Assembly: GCF_014196225.1 (NCBI RefSeq)
Contig: NZ_JACIDI010000001.1
Coordinates: 62,001-126,000 of the forward strand
DNA from: Bacteroides pyogenes
Lineage (GTDB): Bacteria > Bacteroidota > Bacteroidia > Bacteroidales > Bacteroidaceae
DNA: 64,000 nt
Direction: 5' to 3'
Positions within the stretch are counted from its first letter, which is position 1; each line of letters starts with the position of its first letter. The notes under the pieces are model-generated. The model was given only the letters and a program-made list of their open reading frames with translations, was not told the origin of the DNA and searched no databases. Made by a program: the position numbers and the translations under genes. Of this stretch, positions 8,788 through 18,037 are shown piece after piece.

Positions 8788-10098
8788 TTACCAGTTCCCT
8801 TTTACCGTGCGATAACCGTAACCGATGATTACCAGGAAGCAGATGAAAGGCAGAATGAAAGAAACGTTGACTGCGGGCATCCAGCCAATCTCCTTCATGT
8901 CGATGATGCTTGCCTGCAACGGAGGCAGTACGGAACCGCCCAAGATAGCCATGATAAGTCCGGCTGCTCCGAATTTGGCGTCTTCTCCCAAACCTTTCAG
9001 GGCTATGCCGTAGATGGTGGGGAACATCAAAGACATGCAGGCGGAAATAGCCACCAGCGAATATAGCCCGTAGATGTTCCGGAGGAAGATGGTGCCCAAC
9101 GTAAATATGCCGCCGAATATGGCGAGAATCATCAGCAGCTTGCCGGCATTCAGGTAGCGCAGGATAAAGGTGCAGATGAACCGGCTGATGCAGAAAATAA
9201 CCATGGCTATGATGTTGTATTGCTGCGACAGAACTTCCGCGCTTTTCTCATCCATGCCTTGCGACATGAACAGGTGTGTGCCGTACTGAATGATGAACGT
9301 CCAGCACATGATCTGCGCGCCTACGTAGAAGAATTGGGCAACGACTCCTTCGCGGTAGCGCGGCACGGTAAAGATACGCTTCAGTGTAGGGAAGAAGTTT
9401 ATCTGATTGTTCGGTCCGCTGTTTTTCGGCATCTTTACCAGTCGTATCACTATCAGCATGGCCAGAATGATCACCCCGATTATCAGGTAAGGGGTGATGA
9501 GCACAGAGAGGTCGCTTTCCTTGATGGCTTCGAATTCCTGCCCGTCGAGCAGAGCGCGAGCGTCGCTATCCATGGGGTGCAGCTTTGCCTGAATGAAGTT
9601 CATGGCGACATACATGCCCAGCAACGACCCCATCGGATTGAACGATTGGGCGAGATTCAGTCGGCGTGTGGCACTTTCTTCCGTTCCCATGGAAAGGATG
9701 TACGGATTGCAGCTGGTCTCCAGAAAAGAGAGCCCGCAGGTAAGGATAAAGTAAGCTATCAGGAAAGGGTAGTACTCTCCCGTCATTTTGGCGGGGAAGA
9801 ACAGAAACGCGCCGAGCGCATACATGCCGAGCCCCAGCATCACGCCGGCCTTGTACGAATATTTGCGGATAAATACGGCAGCCGGAAAGGCCATGGCGAA
9901 ATATCCTCCGTAGAAAGCGACCTGAACCATTGCGCCGTCGGTAGCGCTCATCCGGAATATTTTGGAGAACGCTTTGACCATCGGATTGGTGATATCGTTG
10001 GCAAATCCCCACAAAGCAAAGCAGGAGGTGATGAGGATGAATGGAATGAGGTAACTTACTCCATCTTTCCACAGGATGGGCTGTTTGGTGTGTTTCAT
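8788..10098 (-). CDS. fucP: L-fucose:proton symporter (MFS, FucP family)
   Basis: A 436-residue polytopic protein with about 12 membrane segments, of the FucP/GluP branch of the major facilitator superfamily. Recognisable motifs are LITSCFALWGFANDITNPMV near the N-terminus, FLETSCNPYILSMG around 130, and a C-terminal half with YGIALKGLGEDAKFGAAGLIMAILGGS. It brings L-fucose across the inner membrane with a proton. It is the last gene of the fuc operon, 21 bp after the mutarotase gene. Other members of this family carry glucose or galactose; the operon context decides for fucose. Confidence 0.92.
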   Translation of the reverse strand: MKHTKQPILWKDGVSYLIPFILITSCFALWGFANDITNPMVKAFSKIFRMSATDGAMVQVAFYGGYFAMAFPAAVFIRKYSYKAGVMLGLGMYALGAFLFFPAKMTGEYYPFLIAYFILTCGLSFLETSCNPYILSMGTEESATRRLNLAQSFNPMGSLLGMYVAMNFIQAKLHPMDSDARALLDGQEFEAIKESDLSVLITPYLIIGVIILAMLIVIRLVKMPKNSGPNNQINFFPTLKRIFTVPRYREGVVAQFFYVGAQIMCWTFIIQYGTHLFMSQGMDEKSAEVLSQQYNIIAMVIFCISRFICTFILRYLNAGKLLMILAIFGGIFTLGTIFLRNIYGLYSLVAISACMSLMFPTIYGIALKGLGEDAKFGAAGLIMAILGGSVLPPLQASIIDMKEIGWMPAVNVSFILPFICFLVIIGYGYRTVKGNW

Positions 10099-10119
10099 GG
10101 TAATTCGTGGTTGTTTTTG

Positions 10120-10512
10120 TTAGAGGTTATACAAATGGAACATTCTTTCCATCGGTTGCCATTTTTCGGCAGAACTCATCCCGGGAGCGGCCTGCTGGAA
10201 GACAGCCATGTACGCTTCCCATTCTTCTTGGCGCGGGAGGGCGCCCAGCCGTTTCATCGCGGTGTCCCAGTCGAAGTCGACAGGGGTTTCTACAATCATG
10301 AACAGGCGTGTGCCGAGGATGTAGATTTCCATTTCCAGAATACCGACCTCCCGGATGCCGGCAAGTATTTCAGGCCATACTTCTGTCGGGCTGTGCCTTT
10401 TCCGGTATTCGGCGATCAACTCCGGAGAATCGCGCAAGTCGAGTGTCTGGCAATAGCGTTTCACGGGAATGCCGTGCGTCTGTGTCCGATAGCCGGTTGC
10501 AGGTGTTTCCAT
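10120..10512 (-). CDS. L-rhamnose/L-fucose mutarotase (RhaM family)
   Basis: A 130-residue protein of the RhaM-type mutarotase fold (ferredoxin-like dimeric barrel). Family features are YRKRHSPTEVWPEI in the first half and IVETPVDFDWDTAM in the second. It should interconvert alpha and beta anomers of a 6-deoxyhexose. Placed between fucK and fucP (6 bp after fucK), it probably acts on L-fucose and fills the role FucU has in E. coli, although its fold family is named for rhamnose. Substrate assignment rests on context. Confidence 0.85.
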   Translation of the reverse strand: METPATGYRTQTHGIPVKRYCQTLDLRDSPELIAEYRKRHSPTEVWPEILAGIREVGILEMEIYILGTRLFMIVETPVDFDWDTAMKRLGALPRQEEWEAYMAVFQQAAPGMSSAEKWQPMERMFHLYNL

Positions 10513-10517
10513 ATCGT

Positions 10518-11936
10518 TTACTTTTGTGGATGAAACTCTTCAGGTGTTACACTTCTCATGACGATTTCCCGCAGTTCCTTAAGATCGGCAATCTCGCCTT
10601 TGGCCATTGCCTGTGTCAGGATATTGCCCATTGCCGTGGCTTCTACCGGACCTGCATATACGGGAATGCCCAGTTGGTTGGCTGTAAGCTGGTTGAGCAG
10701 TTTGTTTTGCGAGCCTCCTCCGATGATGTTCAGCCGGCGGATGGGAGAGGGGAGACAGCGGTTCAGCCGTTCTACCGCCTGTCCGTATTTGAATGCCAGC
10801 GATTGGAGCACGCATTTTGCGAATTCCGCTTTGCTTTGCGGGATTGGCAGTGCATGGTCGCGGCAATAATTCCGTATGGCGGCCTCCATGCTTTCGGGAT
10901 TCATGAACAAAGCGTCGTCTACGGGAATGATCGAGCTAATCGCGGCATCTGCGGCTTGCGGGATGAGCGTATCATAGCTTTGCTTTTCCCCGCGCATTTC
11001 CCATTCGCTCATCAGGCGCTGTAAAATCCACAGTCCGGTGATGTTCCGCAGAAAACGGATACGTCCGCCCACTCCTCCTTCATTGGTGAACCGGGCTTCG
11101 CGGGCCTCTTCGGTCAATATGGGCTCGTCTGTCTCGACGCCTAACAACGACCATGTGCCTGAACTCAGGAAAGCAACAGGGCCTTCGGCGGCGGGAACGG
11201 CTGCAACGGCGCTGGCTGTGTCGTGAGAGCCTACGGCAATGACATCTACGGCGTCTAACCCTGTCTCGCGCGCAATCTCTTCTTTCAATTTCCCGCGTAT
11301 AGTGCCCGGCGGAATGATTTCGCCGAACAGGTGTTCGGGAAGTCCCAAAGCACGGATGGCGCTTAACGACCAGTTGCGGCGGCGCGCGTCGAGCAATTCG
11401 GACGTAGAAGCGATGGAGTATTCGTTGTTGGCCACCCCCGTCAGGAAGTAACTGAAAAGATCGGGCATGAACAAAAGCTTGTCGGCGGCTTTTAATAACA
11501 CATCGCCGCTTTCTTTCATGCTGTAGAGCTGAAACAGCGTATTGATGGCCATCACTTGTATTCCCGTCTCCGCATAATGCGCCTGCTCATCCAGTATTCG
11601 AAAAACCTTGGCAGGCATTCCGTCAGTTCGGGCATCGCGGTAACAAACCGGATTGCCCAACAGGTTTCCGTCTTTATCAATCAGTCCGAAGTCCACGCCC
11701 CAAGTGTCGATGCCTATTCCTTTTACGGAATATCCCTTGCGGGCAGTCTTTTTCAAACCGGTCTTCAATTCTTCGAAAAGAGAAAGAAAATCCCAATAAA
11801 GATGGTTGCCGAGCTTAACCTGACGGTTCGCGAAACGATGAACTTCTTCAAGCTCCAGCTTCCCTTGAAAGAGGGAGCCGGCGATAAGTCGCCCGCTTCC
11901 TCCTCCAAAGTCTGCTGCTAAATAAGTGTTTCTCAT
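10518..11936 (-). CDS. fucK: L-fuculokinase of FGGY family (rhamnulokinase-like)
   Basis: A 472-residue FGGY carbohydrate kinase. The N-terminal phosphate loop is AADFGGGSGRLIAG, followed by the sugar-binding signature GIDTWGVDFGLID and, in the C-terminal half, FLSSGTWSLLG and NIIGGGSQNKLLNQLTA (adenosine site). By sequence it is closer to rhamnulokinases (RhaB) than to E. coli FucK. The operon has fucose isomerase and fuculose-phosphate aldolase, so L-fuculose is the probable substrate. The ATG at 11936 was chosen because GGAAG lies 5 nt upstream; an ATG at 11948 is also possible. Confidence 0.9.
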   Translation of the reverse strand: MRNTYLAADFGGGSGRLIAGSLFQGKLELEEVHRFANRQVKLGNHLYWDFLSLFEELKTGLKKTARKGYSVKGIGIDTWGVDFGLIDKDGNLLGNPVCYRDARTDGMPAKVFRILDEQAHYAETGIQVMAINTLFQLYSMKESGDVLLKAADKLLFMPDLFSYFLTGVANNEYSIASTSELLDARRRNWSLSAIRALGLPEHLFGEIIPPGTIRGKLKEEIARETGLDAVDVIAVGSHDTASAVAAVPAAEGPVAFLSSGTWSLLGVETDEPILTEEAREARFTNEGGVGGRIRFLRNITGLWILQRLMSEWEMRGEKQSYDTLIPQAADAAISSIIPVDDALFMNPESMEAAIRNYCRDHALPIPQSKAEFAKCVLQSLAFKYGQAVERLNRCLPSPIRRLNIIGGGSQNKLLNQLTANQLGIPVYAGPVEATAMGNILTQAMAKGEIADLKELREIVMRSVTPEEFHPQK

Positions 11937-11961
11937 GGTATCTTCCATGGCATCCGGATGC

Positions 11962-12600
11962 TTATATGGTTTTCTTTCCTAACACATACACCTCGAGGTC
12001 TTCGATCTCTTCCGGCGTCAATACCGAGTATTCGCCTCCTGATTGGACAATAATCCGGCAAGCCATCTCGAAGAATGTCGCCCGTTCGTATGCCTCGTCG
12101 AAATCTTTTGCGCATACCACTTGCCCGTGGTTGGTCAGTAATACGGAATTGTGATTCGCCATGGCTTCCACTACCGCCTTTGCCAATTCCGGCGAACCGG
12201 GTCGGTAGTAGGGGATGACGGGAATTTCGGAACCTACGTGGCAGGGAATCTCGGCCGTTACGTTGAAGTTCTCAGGCTTATTCCTCATGCAGGAAACAGC
12301 TGTGGCATATTCCGACTGGAAATGAAGTACCACATTTACATCCGGACGTTGGCGCAAAATGCCTAAATGGAAACTGCTTTCCATCGACGGCTTTACGCCA
12401 TTCACCGGTGTTCCGTCGGCAATGCGGCAGATGGAGACTTTCTCTTTCCCGAGCGTGGGAAGCCACGAACCCGTACCGGAGATTAACGCTTCTTCACCGA
12501 TTCTCCAGGAGAGGTTTCCGCTGCTGCAAAGCATTAGCCTGGCATCTCCATAGCGGTGTGCCTGCCCGATGAACTGCTCGATATGTTCGTTAGTTATCAT
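11962..12600 (-). CDS. fucA: L-fuculose-1-phosphate aldolase (class II, zinc)
   Basis: A 212-residue class II aldolase of the AraD/FucA family, which splits L-fuculose 1-phosphate into dihydroxyacetone phosphate and L-lactaldehyde. Aligned by eye to E. coli FucA, the catalytic Glu is Glu74 (SMESSFH), the first zinc histidine is His93 and the last is His158 (TNHGQ). The middle zinc histidine of the His-x-His pair appears to be Gln95 (LHFQ). The phosphate-binding SSGNLS is at 26-31. It lies between fucI (21 bp upstream) and fucK. Confidence 0.92.
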   Translation of the reverse strand: MITNEHIEQFIGQAHRYGDARLMLCSSGNLSWRIGEEALISGTGSWLPTLGKEKVSICRIADGTPVNGVKPSMESSFHLGILRQRPDVNVVLHFQSEYATAVSCMRNKPENFNVTAEIPCHVGSEIPVIPYYRPGSPELAKAVVEAMANHNSVLLTNHGQVVCAKDFDEAYERATFFEMACRIIVQSGGEYSVLTPEEIEDLEVYVLGKKTI

Positions 12601-12621
12601 ACTTGCAAAAGTTAAACGTCG

Positions 12622-14397
12622 TTATTTGTAGATCGGTCCGTAGGTGCTGCAAGCTCTGTAGTCCGCCCCTTCTTTATCCATGCCGAAAGCGTTCCATGCA
12701 GCCGGGCGGAAGATGGTGTTTTCATCCACATTGTGCATGCAAACCGGTATGCGAAGCATAGAAGCAAGCGTGATCAGGTCTTGTCCGATATGCCCGTAGC
12801 TGATGGCGCCGTGGTTGGCTCCCCAGTTGTTCATTACGGAGTAAACGTCCTTGAAAGCAGGCTTGTCGCACAAGCGGGGGACGAACCATGTGGTAGGCCA
12901 TGTGGGGTCGGTACGCACGTTGAGTTTGTCGTGGATTTCCGGATCGATAGTCACCGTCCATCCTTCGGCGATCTGCAATACGGGGCCCAAGCCTTTGACA
13001 AGATTCAGGCGCGTCATTGTCACGGGCATGCCTCCCTTCGACAGGAAATTCGATGAGAATCCTCCGCCACGGAAATAGTCACGGTTTGCCGGATACCATG
13101 TAGTGGCTTTCAGGCAGTTTTCTACGTCTGCTTCAGTCATATTCCACGGCTCTTTCATTGACGGATTCCCTTCTGCGTCTACTGATTGTCCGGAACCGTC
13201 GAGAGTGGTTGCTCCCGAATTGATCAGGTGAATGATACCGTTGGCAGCCGCTCCGGTAAGTTCTTTGCCGGTTACCCGCTTCACGGCCTCGGGACTCCAG
13301 TATGTTCTTACGTCCGAGAATATCTGCGCGCGGTTGGTAAGCAAATGTCCGAACAGCATGGCGACACCGTTGCAAGCGTCGTTCTCCGTAGCTACCACGA
13401 ATGCCTCTCGGATACCGTTCCAATCGAACGATGTATTGAGCAAAGCCTCCGGATAATCGCCGTTGGGGTAGAAATCCGTCCATTGGCGTTGCCCCTGGAA
13501 ACCGGCTAAAATGGCATTGTGTCCCAACGCTTCTTCTTTGAAGCCCATTTCTTTCAGTTTCGGATTTCCGGTCATTAAGTCGCGCATGATGATTGTCATT
13601 TTCACAACAAATTCCCAGTCCGCATCTTTTTCCTGACGTGTCTTACGCTTCTCGGGGCAGTTCTTAAAGTCATCGCCTTCGTTTGTTTTGCAGTATTTCT
13701 CGGTCCACGCCATTGCTTTGGCGTATTCCTCACGGTCGTAAATGCCTTCTTCCATTCGGCGGATGATTTCAGTCAGGTCGACCGACTCGTTGCGCATGCC
13801 CAGATACTCCTGAAAGAAATCAGGGTTGACAATGGAGCCGGCAATACCCATCGACACACTGCCCATCGACAGGTAGGACTTGCCTCGCATCGTAGCTACT
13901 GCTTGCGCCGCACGGGCAAAACGGAGGATTTTTTCGGCCACATCTTCGGGGATGCTGTTATCGTCCAAATCCTGTACGTCACGCCCGTAAATGCCGAATG
14001 CGGGAAGACCTTTCTGGGCATGTCCTGCCAAGACGGCCGCAAGGTATACGGCACCCGGGCGTTCCGTTCCGTTGAAGCCCCATACAGCTTTCGGATAATA
14101 AGGGTTCATGTCCATTGTTTCTGCGCCATAACACCAGCAAGATGTTACGGTGATGGTAGAACCGACCCCTTCTCTTTCAAACTTTTCTGCACAAGCGGCA
14201 CTTTCTGCCACACGGCCGATGGTACTGTCGGCAATTACGCATTCGACAGGACTTCCGTCGCCGTTCTTCAGGTTGCTCCTGATTAGTTCCGCTACTGCTT
14301 TTGCAAGGTTCATCGTCTTTTCTTCAAGACTTTCGCGAACACCGCCCTGGCGACCGTCGATGGTGGGACGAATCCCGATTTTCGGATACTTTTTCAT
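12622..14397 (-). CDS. fucI: L-fucose isomerase
   Basis: A 591-residue ketol isomerase that converts L-fucose to L-fuculose using Mn2+. Length and motifs match the FucI family: [20 protein letters not shown] at the start, [27 protein letters not shown] near 100, and [14 protein letters not shown] plus [22 protein letters not shown] around the metal site. It is the first catabolic gene after fucR and has its own candidate operator copy just upstream. Confidence 0.96.
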   Translation of the reverse strand: MKKYPKIGIRPTIDGRQGGVRESLEEKTMNLAKAVAELIRSNLKNGDGSPVECVIADSTIGRVAESAACAEKFEREGVGSTITVTSCWCYGAETMDMNPYYPKAVWGFNGTERPGAVYLAAVLAGHAQKGLPAFGIYGRDVQDLDDNSIPEDVAEKILRFARAAQAVATMRGKSYLSMGSVSMGIAGSIVNPDFFQEYLGMRNESVDLTEIIRRMEEGIYDREEYAKAMAWTEKYCKTNEGDDFKNCPEKRKTRQEKDADWEFVVKMTIIMRDLMTGNPKLKEMGFKEEALGHNAILAGFQGQRQWTDFYPNGDYPEALLNTSFDWNGIREAFVVATENDACNGVAMLFGHLLTNRAQIFSDVRTYWSPEAVKRVTGKELTGAAANGIIHLINSGATTLDGSGQSVDAEGNPSMKEPWNMTEADVENCLKATTWYPANRDYFRGGGFSSNFLSKGGMPVTMTRLNLVKGLGPVLQIAEGWTVTIDPEIHDKLNVRTDPTWPTTWFVPRLCDKPAFKDVYSVMNNWGANHGAISYGHIGQDLITLASMLRIPVCMHNVDENTIFRPAAWNAFGMDKEGADYRACSTYGPIYK

Positions 14398-14430
14398 AGT
14401 TTCTTTTTTGAAATTTATAATAGATGTGTT

Positions 14431-14448
14431 GTGCTGAACTGTGCTGAT
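14431..14448 (-). promoter_or_regulatory. candidate FucR operator upstream of fucI
   Basis: The plus strand reads GTGCTGAACTGTGCTGAT. The site at 15515-15532 differs from it at two central positions only. On the minus strand it is a direct repeat, TCAGCA-N3-TTCAGCA. It lies 34-51 bp before the fucI ATG, between fucR and fucI. Binding by FucR is inferred. Confidence 0.65.
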
Positions 14449-14496
14449 AATATTGGATATCCTAATTTCCTTTTGTTTTTTATTAATAATATAATT

Positions 14497-15492
14497 TCAG
14501 AGTGATTTTCGGAGTATGACTTCTGTTGTCAGATATTTCTGCACGAGTGTGTTGTTGAGCACGAAGTTTGCCGCTTCGTTGCCCATCATTTCCCAATCGA
14601 TGCTCAGCGAGGTTATTCCTTCGTCGATTACTTCGTATGAAGGGATATCGTTGTATGCCAACAAACCGAAATCTTTTCCGCATTTCAGTCCTTCCTTTCT
14701 TCCCTGTTTTATCACTTTCACTACATCTTGTTGCTTAATAGCAATATAAACTACTCCTTTGCGCACAGTTAACTCGTCTGTATTTTCTTTTATCTCCGAC
14801 AAAAATCCTTGCTCTTCGCAGAAGCGGGTGAAATACAGCTTGCTGCTCTGAGGGTGTTTCAAGTTTTTGGGAAACAGGAATATAAGTTGCCGGTAGTGTT
14901 GCAATCGATTGTTGAGGCTAAGCAATGCCTGATAGAACGCTTCGTCGAAATCCTGACTGATATAGGAGTATTTGTCTTTTTCGAACTTGCAGAAATCAAG
15001 CAGCAATAGCCTGGCAGGATTGATTTTATTGAGCACAGCGCTGAACTTTTCGTTGTCGAAGTTCATCACTACATATTTATTGTACTTTCCTCTTGATTCG
15101 CGGATGATGGTGTTGAAAAGGCTTTCGTTGTACTGATGGAACAACAGGTCTACCTTATAGTTGATGGGAAGGCGTTTGATAAAGCTGTTATATAAGGCCT
15201 CTTTGAAAGGTGTGTACTCGTCAAGCAGTAATAATACGTTTTTCACTTGATTGGCGACATAATACCCTTTGCCCGGTGTGGAATCGACCAGACCACGTTC
15301 GCGCAGATCGAGAAATGCTTTGAAAACCGTGTCGCGAGACACTCCATATTCTGCGCTTAACTGATTGATGGAGGGCAAAGAATCTCCTTCGAGAAATTCT
15401 TTCATAGAGATGGCTTGACTCAGTGTGTCTGCCAACTGGGTGACTTTGCTTGCCTGCTGACCGAATGTTGCCTTCTTTTCAATCCGTTTCAT
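14497..15492 (-). CDS. fucR: GntR-family fucose operon repressor
   Basis: A 331-residue regulator. Residues 20-78 form a GntR winged helix-turn-helix (LPSINQLSAEYGVSRDTVFKAFLDLRERG, then PGKGYYV). A C-terminal sugar-binding domain of periplasmic-binding-protein/LacI type follows from about residue 85 to the end (VLLLLDEYTPFKEALYN ... GLLAYNDIPSYEVIDEGITSLSID). The gene opens the fuc operon. In Bacteroides thetaiotaomicron FucR represses the fuc genes and responds to L-fucose; the same role is expected here. Two 18-bp candidate binding sites flank the gene. Confidence 0.92.
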   Translation of the reverse strand: MKRIEKKATFGQQASKVTQLADTLSQAISMKEFLEGDSLPSINQLSAEYGVSRDTVFKAFLDLRERGLVDSTPGKGYYVANQVKNVLLLLDEYTPFKEALYNSFIKRLPINYKVDLLFHQYNESLFNTIIRESRGKYNKYVVMNFDNEKFSAVLNKINPARLLLLDFCKFEKDKYSYISQDFDEAFYQALLSLNNRLQHYRQLIFLFPKNLKHPQSSKLYFTRFCEEQGFLSEIKENTDELTVRKGVVYIAIKQQDVVKVIKQGRKEGLKCGKDFGLLAYNDIPSYEVIDEGITSLSIDWEMMGNEAANFVLNNTLVQKYLTTEVILRKSL

Positions 15493-15514
15493 AGTAGATT
15501 TATAAATAATAACT

Positions 15515-15532
15515 GTGCTGAACGATGCTGAT
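15515..15532 (-). promoter_or_regulatory. candidate FucR operator upstream of fucR
   Basis: The plus strand reads GTGCTGAACGATGCTGAT, 22 bp before the fucR ATG. On the minus strand a near-consensus -7 box (TTTCTTTG) ends just upstream, so a bound repressor would cover the start of transcription. It pairs with the copy at 14431-14448. Confidence 0.65.
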
Positions 15533-15744
15533 GCAAAGAAATGATTTTTATTTTGAAAGGCACGAATAGCCGGCTATGTTTTATAGCATGTTTGCTATCT
15601 TCTTTGGGATTTTTTATTTTTTTTGTCTTCGAGGCTTCGGCATGGAAGTGAGAGCGACTCCACATCGTTTCACTTTTAAACGGTAAGCAACAATAAGGGG
15701 TTATCCGACTCTTTGAACAGCCCCTTGACGCCAATTGCCGACAA

Positions 15745-16191
15745 TTATTTCTCCAATAATTCTTTCAGGAAATTGTCCAGTTCTTTGTCCAACCCCTTCA
15801 GAAGTTCGTCGTTTAGCAACAAGGTGTCGTCATCTATCAGCAGCAATTCCGCTACGGTTTCCTTTTCTTCATCCACCAATACAAAAGAATAGGGTTTCAT
15901 AATCATGACTTTCTCAAAGTCCCCTGCATCTTTCATCTTGCCGAGTATATTTCGCAGAGCCGACCCCGCTTTTTCCATAAAGTCGTCCCCTTCGTAGGTA
16001 GCCCATTCTTTAACCATTACACTGCCCAACTCTCCATCGTCGTCGTTGTAGATATTGAGCAGCCCGGACATTTGATCGGGTTGCATATGAATATCGGTTA
16101 CGGTTGCTTGTTCGCATCCGCGTATATATCTCCCGACTGCTTTCTGGATAGTCGATTCGATGCTAAGTAATGATTGTTGGCTTAATTTCAT
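15745..16191 (-). CDS. conserved acidic hypothetical protein
   Basis: A 148-residue cytoplasmic protein with no signal peptide or membrane segment. It is strongly acidic, notably LLLIDDDTLLLNDELLKGLDKELDNFLKELLEK at the C-terminal third. I do not recognise the family. It has a good -7 box (TACCTTTG) 24 bp upstream and no close operon partner, with the DUF6340 gene behind it separated by 62 bp. The even, high-quality reading frame and promoter argue that it is real. Confidence 0.7.
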   Translation of the reverse strand: MKLSQQSLLSIESTIQKAVGRYIRGCEQATVTDIHMQPDQMSGLLNIYNDDDGELGSVMVKEWATYEGDDFMEKAGSALRNILGKMKDAGDFEKVMIMKPYSFVLVDEEKETVAELLLIDDDTLLLNDELLKGLDKELDNFLKELLEK

Positions 16192-16214
16192 GGGATACCT
16201 CCTTTTTCTCAGTT

Positions 16215-16222
16215 CAAAGGTA
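16215..16222 (-). promoter_or_regulatory. Bacteroides -7 box for the acidic hypothetical gene
   Basis: The minus strand reads TACCTTTG, an exact TAnnTTTG match, 24 bp before the ATG at 16191. Confidence 0.55.
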
Positions 16223-16253
16223 TGAAAAAAACTGATAATCGATGCACTTTCTT

Positions 16254-17354
16254 CTAAAAATCGTCATTGAAACGGCTCATTTGCATTTTTAGCTTAGGCA
16301 ACTGCCTGTTTCGCTCTTTTAATTTGAATAAATAAACAGTGGTTTGGTAATAATGAGGTACTTTTTCTATGTTGAAATATAGCTTATTTGTGGTCTCCGT
16401 ATTTATTTTGTCTATTCTCTTTGCCATATCCTGCGCTTTGGTCATCCATTCTTCCGCCAAGTCAAGGCTGTCTTTCAGTTCATAATAAACCGCTATATTG
16501 ATGGCATTCTGCATTTTCTTTTTGTTGCTTGTGGTTTTATTATACATTTTCTTCCAAAGCTCACAAGCTTTATCCCAGTTGTTTTCTTTCACATGTATGG
16601 CCGCTTCTCTCATCTGGGCGGAACCTCCGGCATATATATACCTATCGGCTTTCTCCCAAAACGGAATTAATCGGTTCACCGGAATTGTTCCTGCAAACTC
16701 CGAGGTCTCTTCTATGATTTGAGAGTCGGGAATAAACTGTTTGGCTTTGGTTTCCGAGGCCCGGATATCTTCCCAGAAAATGCTGTCGTTGGATGTAAGC
16801 GTGACCATGGGAGCCTTCCTTCCGGGCAGATAGACGCTGACAGTGGGATATGCTTTGACGCTTACGGTTCCCAGAAATCCGTATTGCGGCAAAAAGCTGA
16901 CTGTCTTCACTGCTTTAATTTGCAGATTCTCCAAAGCGATGATGCAATCAACGTCCAAATCGGATGTGAGTGCTTTCACTTCTTCTTCGCTGAGAGTACT
17001 CTCTCGGAGAAACCTGTCATTCGAACGTAAAGCCGAATCGCAGACGACCACTTTGTCGAAGTAGTTCCGGTGGGCGATTTCCTGTGCCAAAGATTCGGTG
17101 GCTATACGGGAATCTCCGTTGGCATAGGCAACTCCTCGTCTGATCTCCATATTTTCTTCTTGGGGAGTTTCTGCCTCTACGATCATTTTGTTGTCAGGTG
17201 TTTTCGCGGTATTATTCACAATGCCGACTCTCCGGAGTTGATTGGGGAAACTTACTTCGGCAGGCTGCATATAGTCGATGGAGATGATTCTTATGCTTTC
17301 ACAACCGGTGAGAAACAGCATAGAGATGAAACACAGTGAGTGGATTTTTTTCAT
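16254..17354 (-). CDS. DUF6340-type lipoprotein
   Basis: A 366-residue lipoprotein with lipobox LTGC (Cys18), beginning MKKIHSLCFISMLFLTGC. The mature part has an N-terminal alpha/beta region (VGIVNNTAKTPDNKM ... DVDCIIALENLQIKAV). The C-terminal half is helical and TPR-like, from WDKACELWKKMYNKTTSNKKKMQNAINIAV to the end. It matches my memory of DUF6340 proteins, whose function is unknown. It should sit in the cell envelope. Confidence 0.8.
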   Translation of the reverse strand: MKKIHSLCFISMLFLTGCESIRIISIDYMQPAEVSFPNQLRRVGIVNNTAKTPDNKMIVEAETPQEENMEIRRGVAYANGDSRIATESLAQEIAHRNYFDKVVVCDSALRSNDRFLRESTLSEEEVKALTSDLDVDCIIALENLQIKAVKTVSFLPQYGFLGTVSVKAYPTVSVYLPGRKAPMVTLTSNDSIFWEDIRASETKAKQFIPDSQIIEETSEFAGTIPVNRLIPFWEKADRYIYAGGSAQMREAAIHVKENNWDKACELWKKMYNKTTSNKKKMQNAINIAVYYELKDSLDLAEEWMTKAQDMAKRIDKINTETTNKLYFNIEKVPHYYQTTVYLFKLKERNRQLPKLKMQMSRFNDDF

Positions 17355-18037
17355 AGTTCCGTTCTGTTTTTAAGAATTGATTCATACATATTTATTGTCG
17401 GGCAAACAAAAATTCTATATGGCATATATCAGGTAGTTTCGTTCCATCTCGCAGAGAAGCTGTCAATTCTGTCAGATAGAAGCAATAGTACAAAAATACT
17501 ATTTTATTTAAGAATATAAAGAAGTCTCAAACAGAATTTAACCGTTTGAATACTCTTTTGCCGGTGGAAGCAGCTTTTTTGCATGTACGCTGCCAGGATT
17601 GCTATGACAGACTTGTCGGTGGGACATCAAAGCTTTGTGGATGAAAAGTATGAACCAAAGGCTTTTCGGGCCGATCCGCTTATTAGCTTATTTTCGAAAA
17701 GTTCTTACCAATCTGTAATTTCAGGTAAAAAATATCGGAGGGAAATGAAATCCCATATAATATCTAAATCTGTTTTGGAGGAGGTGGTTACATCTAAAAA
17801 AGTAGCCTTTCTCGGTTTAAAAACACTCTTTTTCGTAGGCACAAGCAAAAAAACTTGGGCAGGGAGTTTTTTCCGTCGATGAAATTCTGACAGGAAAAAC
17901 TCCCTTTTATCACATCGCTGATTTATGTAAAAAGTAGAGTGATGATTTCTGCTTTTCCATGTTTTTTCTTTTCTGAATCGTTCAGTGATATGTACGCCCG
18001 GTGTTGACGGCTGCTTTTGCCTGTGTGCTGCTGGTGT
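17355..18037. other. 683-bp spacer without a supported gene
   Basis: A 99-codon frame at 17583-17882 (plus) has no recognisable domain and poor composition and is not called. Apart from the hairpin at 17862-17904, nothing functional was seen. Confidence 0.5.
17862..17904. terminator. possible terminator downstream of secA
   Basis: GGGAGTTTTTTCC (17862-17874) pairs with GGAAAAACTCCC (17893-17904) with one bulge and an 18-nt loop; TTTT follows on the plus side. It lies about 130 bp past the secA stop. Confidence 0.4.

Noticed and set aside
8579..8828. Frames encoding FKARRLFFKARRVFF-like repeats
   Set aside because: They are translations of the GC-rich terminator repeats; no start signal and no continuation outside the repeats.
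9220..10533. 437-codon plus-strand frame opposite fucP and the mutarotase gene
   Set aside because: It is antisense to two well-supported genes and spans their junction; no domain recognised.
15489..15734. 81-codon minus-strand frame upstream of fucR
   Set aside because: It runs across the candidate fucR promoter and operator and has no recognisable sequence.
17583..17882. 99-codon plus-strand frame downstream of secA
   Set aside because: No domain, no promoter box, no clear ribosome site; composition looks like non-coding DNA.
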